Shown here: in pieces, positions 36,101 through 45,238 of the stretch
Layout of the letters: the number at the start of each line of letters is the position of its first letter
Position numbering within the stretch: position 1 is the stretch's first letter
Assembly (NCBI GenBank): GCA_964470555.1
Contig: CAYYDG010000040.1
Span: forward strand, 6,544 to 70,543
Source of the DNA: RBC074 sp964470555
GTDB taxonomy: Bacteria > Acidobacteriota > Blastocatellia > RBC074
Direction of reading: 5' to 3'
Length of the DNA: 64,000 nucleotides
Position numbers and translations under genes: made by a program
Notes under the pieces: generated by a model
What the model was told of the DNA's origin: nothing
Seen by the model: the letters and a program-made list of their open reading frames with translations, nothing else
The model's database searches: none

Positions 36101-36482
36101 AGGCAGCCTTCGCCTGCGGAAATCCTTCAAGTTGCGTTGTGCCTTGCAATTTCAATATCAGAGGTCGAGGCTCAGCCTGCTGTTTTACGTTTTGCTTCGG
36201 AGCCTCAGTAATGGCGTGCAATGGTGCGCGCTCCTTATCAACCCGGAAGGCTGCGGCCGCTTCCGAATCAAGTTGGCGACTGATAGCGCCGTCCTTGGTG
36301 AGTTCTGTCAAAAATGTTTTGTTGACGACTTCCGTTTCGATGAATCCTCCCAAACCGGAAGTTGTAGAAGTTGAAACCTTATTCTTTGAGGTTTGCTGGG
36401 CAGCTCTGGGCTGAGGAAAGAAGACAAATGCCAATCCGAAAAGAAACAGCGAAAGAACCAGGAACATCAAACGTACACGCAT
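33159..36482 (-). CDS. Large exported protein with degenerate metallopeptidase site, TIG and BACON domains, TIGR03437-type end
   Basis: 1107 residues: Sec signal (MRVRLMFLVLSLFLFGLAFV), an N-terminal region resembling NF038122-type metallopeptidases (about 100-430; AAFLRAAAKWEAILLG, PMDIDFGPTAFGFP), an Ig/TIG part (about 590-770, IAELSALSPSATAAGGGDFT and IDRLDPPLGAAGSGPLTLSI), a BACON domain (about 775-865, CPWTVQSNVPWIDS ... VTIAGQTLTISQPG), and a C-terminal domain of the acidobacterial TIGR03437 type (VSAASYNTLSTANAIVTSFG, FFVSPTQINFVMPAD). Where relatives have H-E-x-x-H, this one reads RELGRCLGF, so zinc binding is probably lost. Likely a surface or secreted binding protein. A sigma-70-like promoter is seen at 36579-36608. 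Confidence 0.8.
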   Translation of the reverse strand: MRVRLMFLVLSLFLFGLAFVFFPQPRAAQQTSKNKVSTSTTSGLGGFIETEVVNKTFLTELTKDGAISRQLDSEAAAAFRVDKERAPLHAITEAPKQNVKQQAEPRPLILKLQGTTQLEGFPQAKAAFLRAAAKWEAILLGKPEPQIPAFQLPMDIDFGPTAFGFPFNQPTVLGVTNVPVRKLIATSNRSDQFQSWSSTSPQVSVYSFLPYPWKTDLGDTEHIDFPTSISKMIGFVEEIPTPLPSIAFNSAVKFDFDPSDGIDADKIDFEAAALRELGRCLGFISNVGQRELDLTLRGGPFGARAGATTFLDLHRYRPGVDMDLLATAPKVQTSGGEQIFFTSEVDAPMSTGRPDGTGGDERPAGHWKDDVLTGQYLGIMDPTLAPGERGGISANDLLAMGYMFYRINPETRVMEVLSVDDNSRDDTLPFNGALVVNRVTPTRSSFKLEAVRVHLPAPTGGDSPTGQQLRIVAFVDPDRTGLPGSPTFLVDRTITIPNVPENRWLEVMIPDGPTINSGDLYIGVQSSGNNVLFAGDDDAPKSGSFISNNNGASFQPLRAADQAPLNFMARAVVTAEFDSETNLIAELSALSPSATAAGGGDFTLYVQGKNFLPPSVDSDGFQHGSVVLWNGIPHETFFLSKSRLRTTIRRSEIAQIGNIPITVVTIGRNGDRVTLPLEFRVGSATTRPIIDRLDPPLGAAGSGPLTLSIFGRDFRADSIVRWNGKDRTTTLVSSTQLKTTIPASDLTGILSADVTVFTPGGGESNPVSFRTASCTYSLAHTLLNVRPGFGNSKTVGTRLITQAHCPWTVQSNVPWIDSIYTPINGVGNVPVLFKVNNNSSPTQRIGSVTIAGQTLTISQPGTLASVSAASYNTLSTANAIVTSFGVGLAKTTQTATVTPLPLTLDGTSVVVTDVDGYEYPAPLFFVSPTQINFVMPADVLLPPATTTTIGSSVVSVYVDGALVAENNLRLAAVAPALFTANSSGQGTAIGVALRIRANGAQEYEPIVVFDPVQNKLVARPIDLGSENERVFLVLFGTGIRNRSVVRGTNIKIDNLDAPISFAGAQGDLIGVDQVNVELPKALRGRGEVGVSLAVDGFNANTVTVTIK

Positions 36483-36578
36483 TGCGAATCCTCTCTTTGA
36501 GAAACAGTGGAATAGTAATCACGAATTGAATTGCTCAGGTTGATTGGGGCTTGTTCTGGAACGGTGAGGCGCAAAAAA

Positions 36579-36608
36579 ATTATAGATGTGCATGAGCAAG
36601 TATCGCAA
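36579..36608 (-). promoter_or_regulatory. Putative sigma-70 promoter of TIG-domain gene
   Basis: On the minus strand TTGCGA (36603-36608) and a perfect TATAAT (36579-36584) are 18 bp apart, 97 bp upstream of the ATG at 36482. Confidence 0.45.
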
Positions 36609-36640
36609 CGTTTTTAATGGCGTAGGGAATTAAAAACGTT
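36607..36640. terminator. AT-rich perfect hairpin upstream of TIG-domain gene
   Basis: Arms AACGTTTTTAAT and ATTAAAAACGTT (36607-36618, 36629-36640) are perfect complements with a 10-base loop. It lies 137 bp past the end of the HisC-like gene on the minus strand. It could be that gene's terminator or an operator overlapping the -35 of the promoter at 36579-36608. The rest of the 294-bp gap shows nothing else. Confidence 0.45.
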
Positions 36641-36776
36641 TGCTTGAACTATGGTCAATTTTCATTTGTCATTGCTGCTGGAGCGATTCGGGTAAGGTTG
36701 CGGCAGCGAACAGGCGATGTTCATCCCAGCAAATTTCGGTTTCCCATTCGCCGCCGCAAGTTGAAAAATTCGGGCT

Positions 36777-37925
36777 TTAGGCTTGTAGATCGCTCATCAC
36801 TTTCAACAGCGCAGTTTTGAACTTCGCCATTTCATCTTTCGTGCCGATGCTGATGCGGGCGTGCGTTGGCCAGGCGGGCCAGACGCGACCAATATAAATC
36901 TTTTCTTTTTGCATCGCGTTCATCAACCGGCGAGCAGGCATCTTGGCATTCAGCATGAAACAGTTGCTGACCGAAGGGACAAATTCGATCTTGTTCTTTT
37001 CCAAAAACGAGAACACGTCTTCGCGGATGTCTTTGATGATTTTGCGGCGTTCGGGAACCAGCGTTTTGACTTTCAAACTTGCGGTAGCGCCCACCATTCC
37101 GGTCAACGGCAACGCGCCAGCGCCGAAGTTTCTCAGCTTGCCGATCAAATCGGGACGTCCCATTGCCGCGCCTGCGCGCAAACCGGCCATGCCGTATAGC
37201 TTGGAAAACGTGCGCAAGATAATTACGTCTTTGTCCATCGCCACCCAATCCGAACCCATCGTTTCGTCGGTCAGGTGAATGTAGGCTTCGTCGAGCAGCA
37301 AAATGGTGTCTTCCGGTTTGTTGGCAATGACCCATTCGATGTCGGCGCGCGGCGTGATCGTGCCGGTCGGATTGTTCGGGTTGCAGATGTAAATCAATCC
37401 GGCTTTGCGTTCGGCGGCGATTTTGACCATCGCTTTGACATCGTGCGCGTGAGTGGGTGTCAACGGCACTTTGACGATTTTTGCGCCGATGAATTGCGCG
37501 GCGCGGCCGCCCGCTTCATAACCCGGATCGGACATGACAAACGGTTTTTCTTTGGAACAGAACGCCAGCACCGAACGATGCAGAGGATCGCTGGAACCTG
37601 GAAACGGCAAGACGTATTCGGGGTCTAAACCTTCCAGATCGGCCAGCGTTTTGGCGAATTCGTCCGTCAATCCGTATTCATAACGCCCGCCTTTGGCGAT
37701 GACTTTGGAAATGGCTTCGATCGCCTCAGGGCAAGGGCCAAGCGGGTTTTCGTTGGCGTTGATCTTGACGGCGTCTGGCGGAATGGGGCCGGTTTTGGAA
37801 AGCTGCGCCATGGCCAGATTGGCTTCGCCATAAAACGGCAACGCCGCGCCTGCGCCGATTAACGCCGCCATGCGGCTAAACGAACGGCGGGAAAGTCTTC
37901 GTTCTGCGTGTTGTGGACTGGTCAT
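36777..37925 (-). CDS. Tat-exported HisC-like class I/II aminotransferase
   Basis: 382 residues from ATG 37925, which has GGAGGAATTCGAT before it. The first 40 residues are a twin-arginine signal (RRLSRRSFSRMAALIGAGAA, ending AMAQ). The rest is a histidinol-phosphate-aminotransferase-like PLP enzyme: INANENPLGPCPEA, GSSDPLHR, DPGYEAGGRAAQF, YICNPNNPTGTI, LLLDEAYIHL, and the PLP Lys in RTFSKLYGMAGLRAG. Full-length for the fold (about 340 mature residues). The Tat signal fits a cofactor-loaded enzyme exported folded; a periplasmic aminotransferase acting on an amino-acid or phosphonate substrate is unusual, and true histidine biosynthesis is unlikely here. Upstream lies the double-palindrome repeat. 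Confidence 0.88.
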   Translation of the reverse strand: MTSPQHAERRLSRRSFSRMAALIGAGAALPFYGEANLAMAQLSKTGPIPPDAVKINANENPLGPCPEAIEAISKVIAKGGRYEYGLTDEFAKTLADLEGLDPEYVLPFPGSSDPLHRSVLAFCSKEKPFVMSDPGYEAGGRAAQFIGAKIVKVPLTPTHAHDVKAMVKIAAERKAGLIYICNPNNPTGTITPRADIEWVIANKPEDTILLLDEAYIHLTDETMGSDWVAMDKDVIILRTFSKLYGMAGLRAGAAMGRPDLIGKLRNFGAGALPLTGMVGATASLKVKTLVPERRKIIKDIREDVFSFLEKNKIEFVPSVSNCFMLNAKMPARRLMNAMQKEKIYIGRVWPAWPTHARISIGTKDEMAKFKTALLKVMSDLQA

Positions 37926-37944
37926 ATCGAATTCCTCCGTGAAA

Positions 37945-38026
37945 GAGTTCGACAAGCTGCCAGCTTGTCGCGGGTGGTTATTGAACTTCACGAAGTCAAA
38001 CGGCAAGCTGGCAGCTTGCCGGACTC
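37945..38026. repeat. Double-palindrome inverted repeat (MITE-like), AGCTGCCAGC type
   Basis: Each arm is itself a 19-bp palindrome: GACAAGCTGCCAGCTTGTC (37951-37969) and GGCAAGCTGGCAGCTTGCC (38002-38020). The two 25-bp arms (37945-37969, 38002-38026) are also reverse complements of each other at 22 of 25 positions, so several folds compete. It occupies most of the 118-bp gap before the HisC-like gene. Shares its core with the element at 23491-23573. Confidence 0.8.
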
Positions 38027-38043
38027 CCATTTAGCGCGTTTTG

Positions 38044-39882
38044 TCATGCAATGCGCGAATGTGTTGCCGGAACGGTTTGAACCGGCGGACGAACCGGAAT
38101 CGAGCTTCCTGTTAAATTGCCTGTTGAGATTGATGCATGGTGCTTGGTCACAGTGTCTTCGTCGCGGCGAATGGCCAAACCTATTTCGCCGAGCAATCCA
38201 TCTCGTTCAATGGATGCAAACAGCCGGGCATCCAGACCGATCAAATGGAGTTCGCCGTTTCGCTGGCGTTGCCGGGCAGCCAGTTGGCGCAAACAATCCG
38301 TCGCGGCGGAATCAATCGGCCCGGCTTCCGTCAAATCCAACACCAGCGTTTTGGCCGTCACTTCGCGCAACAATCGGGTCAGCACCTTTTCGCTCGACGC
38401 GAAAAACAACGGGCCGGTCAGCCGGTACATCTGCATTTCGGATTGCAGCGTGGCGCTTGGTGGAAAATGGAAAATGGCCGAGGGCTCCTGCTTTGCTGGA
38501 CCAGGAACTAAACTTTCGATCTGCTCCAATTGGGTGGATTGCGCCGCGCGTTCGACGAACAGCAGCATGGCGATCAACGAACCGATGCCTACGCCGACGA
38601 TCAAATCGCTGAAAACCACCAGCGCGAATGTCAGCAGAAACAACGCCGCGTCCGAGCGGTTCATGCGGTTCAAGCTGCGAAACCGGTCAATCCCTATCAA
38701 TTGCAATCCCACGGCGACAGTCACCGCCGCCAGAACGACCAGCGGAATGTGGCTGATGATTTCGCGCAATGGCAACAAGAACAGCAACAGAATGAAACTG
38801 TGCGCGAACACAGACCAGCGGCTGACCGCGCCTGCTTTGGCGCTGGCAACGGTTCGGGCGAGCATGGCCACGCCGGGCGGCGCGCCGAAAAATGGGCAGG
38901 CGATGTTGGCCACGCCCTGAGCCACCAATTCGCGGTCGAACTTCACTTCGCCGCGCGCCGCATTCAATTCGCCCGGCAGACGCTCCGGCAATCGGTCGGT
39001 GACGACAACGGTCAGCAATTGATTGATGGTCAGCAATCCGGCGATGGTGAAGGCCGGATAGATCAACGCCGAAAAGTGCGAAAAATGCAGCGCGCCGGCA
39101 TCCGGATGCGGAAAGCTGTCCGGCAAGGCTCCGACGCTTGGCAATTGCCAGCCGGAAAAATACGCCGCCACGGTTGCCACAATCACCGCGATGAGCGAGG
39201 CCGGGATGGTCTTTTTCCACAGCGGCAGCAGGAACATCAGCCCTATGACCAGCGCGCTGATCGCAATCGTTCGCGGATTGCTGTGATTGATGACGCGCGC
39301 GACCGCCCACAAATCGTCAACCACTCCAAGATCAAACCCGACCGGCATTGTTTTGACGCCGAAAACTGATTTCAATTGCGTGGAAACGATGATGACGCCC
39401 AGTCCGCTGGTGAATGCGCCGATCACCGATTGAGGCAGGTAATGGAAAAATCTTCCCAAACGCAACACGCCGATCAGCAGCATAATCAGGCCGCTCAGCG
39501 CTCCGGCGGCCAATGCCGCGCCGATGCCGTGACTCCGCGCCAGTGCCGCCATCACCGGGACGACCGTCGCCGACAATCCGCTGACGACCACTGGCGCGTG
39601 GGAAATCATCCCGGAAATCGAACCGCCGATGATCGAAGTGTACAAGCCCGCTTCCGGGCGCAAACCGATGGCGATGGACAGCGCCATTCCGTAAGGCACG
39701 GCAATCAAGGCTGCGACCGTGCCGCCGAAAAAATCTCCGCGACGTTGGGTCCATTTTTCCGGCGAGCGCCAGTTGGCGGCAAATTCCGCGAACTGATCGC
39801 GCAATTTCTCTCGCAAACCATTCAGCGCGCGATTTTCGGCGTTCATCGCGCGCCCGGTACAACTTGTTTCGTCTTTCGTCAT
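38044..39882 (-). CDS. SulP/SLC26-type anion transporter with STAS domain
   Basis: 612 residues from ATG 39882 (MTKDETS); a start 138 bp upstream is open but its extra N-terminus has no support, and ATG 39846 is another choice. About 10-12 membrane helices (residues 45-420: GGTVAALIAVPYGMALSIAI, GLYTSIIGGSISGMISHAPV, and others) precede a cytoplasmic STAS domain (about 475-585, MYRLTGPLFFASSEKVLTRL ... LDLTEAGPIDSAATDCLRQL). SulP proteins carry sulphate, bicarbonate, molybdate or C4-dicarboxylates; the substrate cannot be read. The C-terminal 40 residues after STAS are polar. It follows the TonB-dependent receptor on the same strand. Confidence 0.9.
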   Translation of the reverse strand: MTKDETSCTGRAMNAENRALNGLREKLRDQFAEFAANWRSPEKWTQRRGDFFGGTVAALIAVPYGMALSIAIGLRPEAGLYTSIIGGSISGMISHAPVVVSGLSATVVPVMAALARSHGIGAALAAGALSGLIMLLIGVLRLGRFFHYLPQSVIGAFTSGLGVIIVSTQLKSVFGVKTMPVGFDLGVVDDLWAVARVINHSNPRTIAISALVIGLMFLLPLWKKTIPASLIAVIVATVAAYFSGWQLPSVGALPDSFPHPDAGALHFSHFSALIYPAFTIAGLLTINQLLTVVVTDRLPERLPGELNAARGEVKFDRELVAQGVANIACPFFGAPPGVAMLARTVASAKAGAVSRWSVFAHSFILLLFLLPLREIISHIPLVVLAAVTVAVGLQLIGIDRFRSLNRMNRSDAALFLLTFALVVFSDLIVGVGIGSLIAMLLFVERAAQSTQLEQIESLVPGPAKQEPSAIFHFPPSATLQSEMQMYRLTGPLFFASSEKVLTRLLREVTAKTLVLDLTEAGPIDSAATDCLRQLAARQRQRNGELHLIGLDARLFASIERDGLLGEIGLAIRRDEDTVTKHHASISTGNLTGSSIPVRPPVQTVPATHSRIA

Positions 39883-40024
39883 TGATTTTGTTCGGTTGAC
39901 AGGTTGCCCTGCTGTTTTGAATGAGCGGCACGGGGAGCGATAGCCAACCGGTTTGCTCTCATTTTGAACCCGGATTCGGATTCGCCGGTTCGCTACCGCT
40001 TCTCGTGCCGCCCCAATCAATGCA

Positions 40025-43000
40025 TTACCACATCAATCGCACGCTCAACTGCACGATGCGCGCGAAGTTGGCCTGCGAAGTGATGCGTCCGAAGTTCGGA
40101 TTGCCGAATTGCGTGTTCGGCGCGCGGAAGACCGGAGTGTTGAAAGCGTTGACCGCTTCCAATCGGAATTGCGCGTTGAAGCCTTCGATGATGCGCGTGT
40201 TTTTGATTACCGACAGATCAACCAGCCGCGTATTCGGCGAACGCACGCCGAGCGTGCGCGGGGCATTGCCGAAAGTATTCGCCGCCGCCGCAGTGAATGC
40301 CGCCGGATTCAGGTAAGCGTCAATCCGCTGGTTGACCGAACCGGAAGTCGCCGGATCAACGCCCAGCACGACGTTCGGACGCTGCCCCAAACTGAAGGCA
40401 TTGGTGTTGTTGACCTGTTGCGTGATTGATAGCGGGAAACCGCTTTGCGACGTGACAATTCCATTGAGCTGCCAACCGCTGACGAAACGATCCACCAGGC
40501 CGTTGGCTCCGGTCAGAAACGCGCGCCCGCGGCCAAACGGCAGTTCGTACGCGCCGCTCAGAGTGAAGCGATGCGGCGTGTCCACCGATGACAGCGAGTA
40601 ATCGCGCGTGCGGTTGTACATATCAATTACCGCCGAAGTGTTGTCGGGCGAAAAGAAATTGCCGTTGCCCGTGATGTTGTCCAGCAGTTTGCTGAAGGTA
40701 TAAGCGGTCAGCAGCGAAAAGCCTTTTGAAAATCGCTTCTGCGCCTTGACGGTCGCGGCGTTGTAAAACGAATTGCCGCCGCTTGTGCCGAGCATCAGCA
40801 CATCGCCGAATTGCGGAAACGGTCGCAGCAATTGCGCCTGCGACACGGTCGCCGAACTCAAGATTCCAACGCCCGCCGCCGTGCCGAAAAACGGATTGGC
40901 CACGCGCGTCTGCAAATCGGTGCGCGACATGAATTGCGGAGCAAGTTGATTGATATTCATTGCGCCGTTGCTGATGCCGCCGAGTTGCAGATTCGTTCCG
41001 CGGCTGCCGACATATCCCACGGTCAACGCAATGTTGCCCGGCAGTTCCCGTTGAATGTCCAGCGAATACTGCTGCATGTAAGCCGCCGCGCGGTTTTGAT
41101 CCACGAAGGAAACGTTCTGGCCGACTTGAGTCAACAATCCGCGCGAACTGCCTGAAGGTCTGGTCAAACCCGCAGGAAAAGGATTCGACAGAAAATTCGC
41201 AGGCGTCAGCCCGCCGTCGAGCGAAGTAACCATGTTGGTGACGGCGGAAAATCCCAGCGCTCCGTAACCGTCAACCGTCGGTCCCAGACTGAAAATCGCT
41301 GGCGCCCACAAAATGCCGTATCCGCCGCGAATCGTGGTTTTCTCATTCCAGGTATAAGCAAAGCCCAAACGCGGACCGAATTTGTTTTTCTGCGGTCTGA
41401 CCTGTTGCGTCGGCGCGCTGTTGACGCCCGCAAAGATCAATCCGCCTTTGACATTCAAGCCAGCAGGCTGCACAGGAAATGTCGCCGTCGGATCGAAACC
41501 GACGGTGATTTGATTGTCGCGTTCCTGCAAACCTTGTTCGTATTCGTAACGCAAACCGAAATTCAAGGTCAGCTTTTGCGAGAGGCGAAAATCATCCTGC
41601 ACATAACCGCCGAAGTAATTGACGTAAACCGACAAAGGCGTGGCGAGTTGCGTGCTGCCGCTGGCCGCCGCGCCCAACAGCATGCTGGCCAGTTCGTTGC
41701 CGCCCACGGTGGTTGCCGCGTTGGGATTCGGTCCCTGAGTGAAGGCGCGGTTGAACGTGAAGCTGCCGCTGGCCTGTCCGATGTTGTAAAACTCCAGCGA
41801 AAGTTTGCGGAAATCAAAACCCGCTTTCAGGCTGTGCCGTCCCATCAGTTTCGAGACGCTGGTCAGGAAATTGTGCGAATACCAGCGCCGCTGGTTTGGC
41901 GCGGCGGAACCGAGAGCGCCTTGCGAAGGCGAACCATAAGCGCCGCCCGTGCCGATGGCCGGAAACTTTTTGAACGCGATCTGATTGACGAAGCTCGACG
42001 CAAAGCCGAGTTGCAGCGGATCGAAACCTGCGCTGACCGTGTCCACGTTGTCGTCGAAAGTGTTGTAACCGTAGCGCACGCTCAGAATCGTCGTGTCGCT
42101 GAGCGTGAAGATGTTGTTAGTCGCCAGCGCATCAACGTTGCGGAAGAGCAGGCTGCCGCCGGGGTTGGCGATGTTCTGGTAATAATCGGCCACAGGTTCG
42201 CGGCTGCCGTAACGCAAGTAAGCCGCCGAAGCCTTGTACCAATCGGTGAAAGCATGATCGAGTTTGAAGGTCTGCTGATCGGCACGGTCATCCAGCGTGC
42301 TGGTCGCCGCGTAATTGTTCCGCCCTGAAGCATCACCCGGACGATTCGCTTTCGGGAAAAATTGCAGCAAGGCGCGTCCGACTGGGTCTTGCCGGTTGAC
42401 GGGAATGATGTTGCCTTGGAATGGATCGCGCACTAACTGGCCGTTGACCGTGCGCGTCGTCAGCGGATCGTAAATGACCACCGCCTGCCCGCCGTTTTTG
42501 GTCTGCGAAAAATCTCCCTGCCGCTCCAGTTCGGTCGGCACCGTGAAGGTTTCGCTCAGGAAGCTCTGCATGCGATAGCCTTCCATGGCGATCCAGAAAA
42601 ACGTCTTGTCCTTGCCGTTGTAAATCTTCGGTATGTAAACCGGCCCGCCAACCGAACCGCCGTAAAGTCCGTAATCGGCGTCAGGTCGTTTGATGCCGTT
42701 GCGATTGTTGAAGAAATTGTTCGATTGCAGCGGATTCGGGCGCAGGAAACCAAACAGCGAGCCGTGCAACTGATTCGAGCCGGAACGCGCCGAAACGTTG
42801 AAAATGCCGCCGCCCGTGCGTCCGGCTTCGGCGTCGTAATTGTTGACCTGCATCTTCAATTCCTGAATCGCTTCAAAAGTCGGGATGATGACGGCGCGAT
42901 TGCCTATGTCGGCGATGGGAACGCCGTCCAGCAAATAATTGTTGCCGCGCACAGGGCCGCCCGCCAGCGAAATCTGCGAAGAACCGCTCTGATCCTGTTG

Positions 43001-43585
43001 CCGGTTGAACGTGGGATTGCCCGCCGGAATGTAGTTCGGCGAAATCGCCGCCAGCGAAAACGGATTGCGACCGGAATTCGGCAAATCGCTCAGAAACTGT
43101 TTGGTAATGACCTGTCCGACCGAGGCATTGGCCGATTCGATCAACGGCACTTCGTCGGTGATGACGACGGTTTCGGCCACATTGCCGATTTCCATCACCA
43201 GGTCCAGCGTGATTTGCTGTTGAGTTTCGATGATGATCCCGCCGCGTTCCAGCTTCTTGAAACCGGCAACCGATGCGTCCAGTTTGTATTTGCCGGGGTC
43301 AACTTTTTCAAAGAAATACTCGCCTGTTGAATTGGTGGTGGTGACCCGAATCAAATTCGTCGCGGTATTGGTCAATGTCATCGTGGCGCTGGGCAAGGCG
43401 TTGCCCGTGGCATCGTGCAGCGCTCCGCGGAGCGCCCCTTGATAAGATTGAGCCATTGCGGTTGTTGTGCCGAACGCGCACAACGCAATGAGTGTCAGCA
43501 AGAGAGATCGAAAACCGAGTTTGTCGAAAATTGGGTGAACAGCGAAGGCAAATGTTTTGCTCGTCGAAAAGGTTTTTGCTAGCAT
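40025..43585 (-). CDS. Oar-like TonB-dependent receptor with carboxypeptidase-regulatory domain
   Basis: 1186 residues, start ATG 43585 after AAAGGAGCGGCGCGA. A signal peptide (SLLLTLIALCAFGTTTAMA, ending MAQ) leads to a carboxypeptidase-regulatory-like beta-sandwich (about 48-135, QGALRGALHDATGNALPSAT), the plug (about 140-300, VVITDEVPLIESANASVGQV, YLLDGVPIADIGNRAVI), and a C-terminal outer-membrane beta-barrel ending in Trp. The Oar/CarboxypepD_reg type is the main TonB family of Acidobacteriota and takes up peptides or glycans, or secretes proteins. No SusD partner is seen. A plus-strand intrinsic terminator lies just upstream (43629-43670). Confidence 0.92.
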   Translation of the reverse strand: MLAKTFSTSKTFAFAVHPIFDKLGFRSLLLTLIALCAFGTTTAMAQSYQGALRGALHDATGNALPSATMTLTNTATNLIRVTTTNSTGEYFFEKVDPGKYKLDASVAGFKKLERGGIIIETQQQITLDLVMEIGNVAETVVITDEVPLIESANASVGQVITKQFLSDLPNSGRNPFSLAAISPNYIPAGNPTFNRQQDQSGSSQISLAGGPVRGNNYLLDGVPIADIGNRAVIIPTFEAIQELKMQVNNYDAEAGRTGGGIFNVSARSGSNQLHGSLFGFLRPNPLQSNNFFNNRNGIKRPDADYGLYGGSVGGPVYIPKIYNGKDKTFFWIAMEGYRMQSFLSETFTVPTELERQGDFSQTKNGGQAVVIYDPLTTRTVNGQLVRDPFQGNIIPVNRQDPVGRALLQFFPKANRPGDASGRNNYAATSTLDDRADQQTFKLDHAFTDWYKASAAYLRYGSREPVADYYQNIANPGGSLLFRNVDALATNNIFTLSDTTILSVRYGYNTFDDNVDTVSAGFDPLQLGFASSFVNQIAFKKFPAIGTGGAYGSPSQGALGSAAPNQRRWYSHNFLTSVSKLMGRHSLKAGFDFRKLSLEFYNIGQASGSFTFNRAFTQGPNPNAATTVGGNELASMLLGAAASGSTQLATPLSVYVNYFGGYVQDDFRLSQKLTLNFGLRYEYEQGLQERDNQITVGFDPTATFPVQPAGLNVKGGLIFAGVNSAPTQQVRPQKNKFGPRLGFAYTWNEKTTIRGGYGILWAPAIFSLGPTVDGYGALGFSAVTNMVTSLDGGLTPANFLSNPFPAGLTRPSGSSRGLLTQVGQNVSFVDQNRAAAYMQQYSLDIQRELPGNIALTVGYVGSRGTNLQLGGISNGAMNINQLAPQFMSRTDLQTRVANPFFGTAAGVGILSSATVSQAQLLRPFPQFGDVLMLGTSGGNSFYNAATVKAQKRFSKGFSLLTAYTFSKLLDNITGNGNFFSPDNTSAVIDMYNRTRDYSLSSVDTPHRFTLSGAYELPFGRGRAFLTGANGLVDRFVSGWQLNGIVTSQSGFPLSITQQVNNTNAFSLGQRPNVVLGVDPATSGSVNQRIDAYLNPAAFTAAAANTFGNAPRTLGVRSPNTRLVDLSVIKNTRIIEGFNAQFRLEAVNAFNTPVFRAPNTQFGNPNFGRITSQANFARIVQLSVRLMW

Positions 43586-43628
43586 TCGCGCCGCTCCTTT
43601 CTGGGTAAAGTCAAATTGGAGTTGGGAG

Positions 43629-43670
43629 AACCCCGCTGGCCGCCAAGCTCAAGCGGGGTTTTTCCTTTTT
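43629..43670 (+). terminator. Intrinsic terminator on + strand, no obvious + gene before it
   Basis: Stem AACCCCGCT / AGCGGGGTT (43629-43637, 43652-43660), 14-base loop, then TTTCCTTTTT. The T-run places it on the plus strand, where the preceding DNA is antisense to the TonB receptor gene. It may end an antisense or small RNA across the receptor's 5' region, or act as a folded leader when read from the other strand. Confidence 0.6.
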
Positions 43671-44125
43671 AGTTTGGTCAAGAATCTGCCAGCCAACGCG
43701 CGGAAGAACCGCCATCTGCAAGGTTCAAACCACGCCGATTTCAATTCGTCCGCAACTGCGATGGTTGATTTCACCGTTGGCTGAACGCCCTCTCAGCATT
43801 TGATGTGCCAAGCTCGAATTATGGATTGCCGCGAAGCGCCCGTTGTTATGCAAGGGCTTTCATCTGCAAACATTTAGCTTTGCCGCGGCAGGTGCTGCAC
43901 AAACAGACTCTGCCATTGTTCAAACCGACAAATTTGTTTTCTGCTTTTGTTTCTTCAACAGAATTGTTTGGATGAAAACCGCGCCTGCGTTTGTCCGGCT
44001 TGCTGAACGAGTGAGTTGCCGATAACGCGAAAAAAGATATTGTTGCTGGCGCGAACTGTGGCCAGTGCATACACTCTCTTCCTTGTCTGGCTTATATCTT
44101 CGTTACCAGGAAAGAAACCGAACTT
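43671..44125. other. Intergenic region, divergent receptor/DAHP synthase
   Basis: About 455 bp without a supported gene. Short frames here have no RBS or homology. Apart from scattered AT-rich stretches (43840-43990), I see no repeat, RNA gene or clear promoter; the promoters for aroF and the receptor are probably within it. Confidence 0.4.
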
Positions 44126-45160
<1,035 letters not shown>

Positions 45161-45238
45161 TGAAGTGCGTGCAATAGCTGATGCTGAAAGGGATTCTCCT
45201 GAACGGAATCGGTTGCGGAATTTTGGTTTTCGTTGTGG

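Noticed and set aside
39883..40020. Extended N-terminus of the SulP transporter
   Set aside because: The extra 46 residues are Arg-rich with no conserved pattern; starts at 39882 or 39846 fit the family better.
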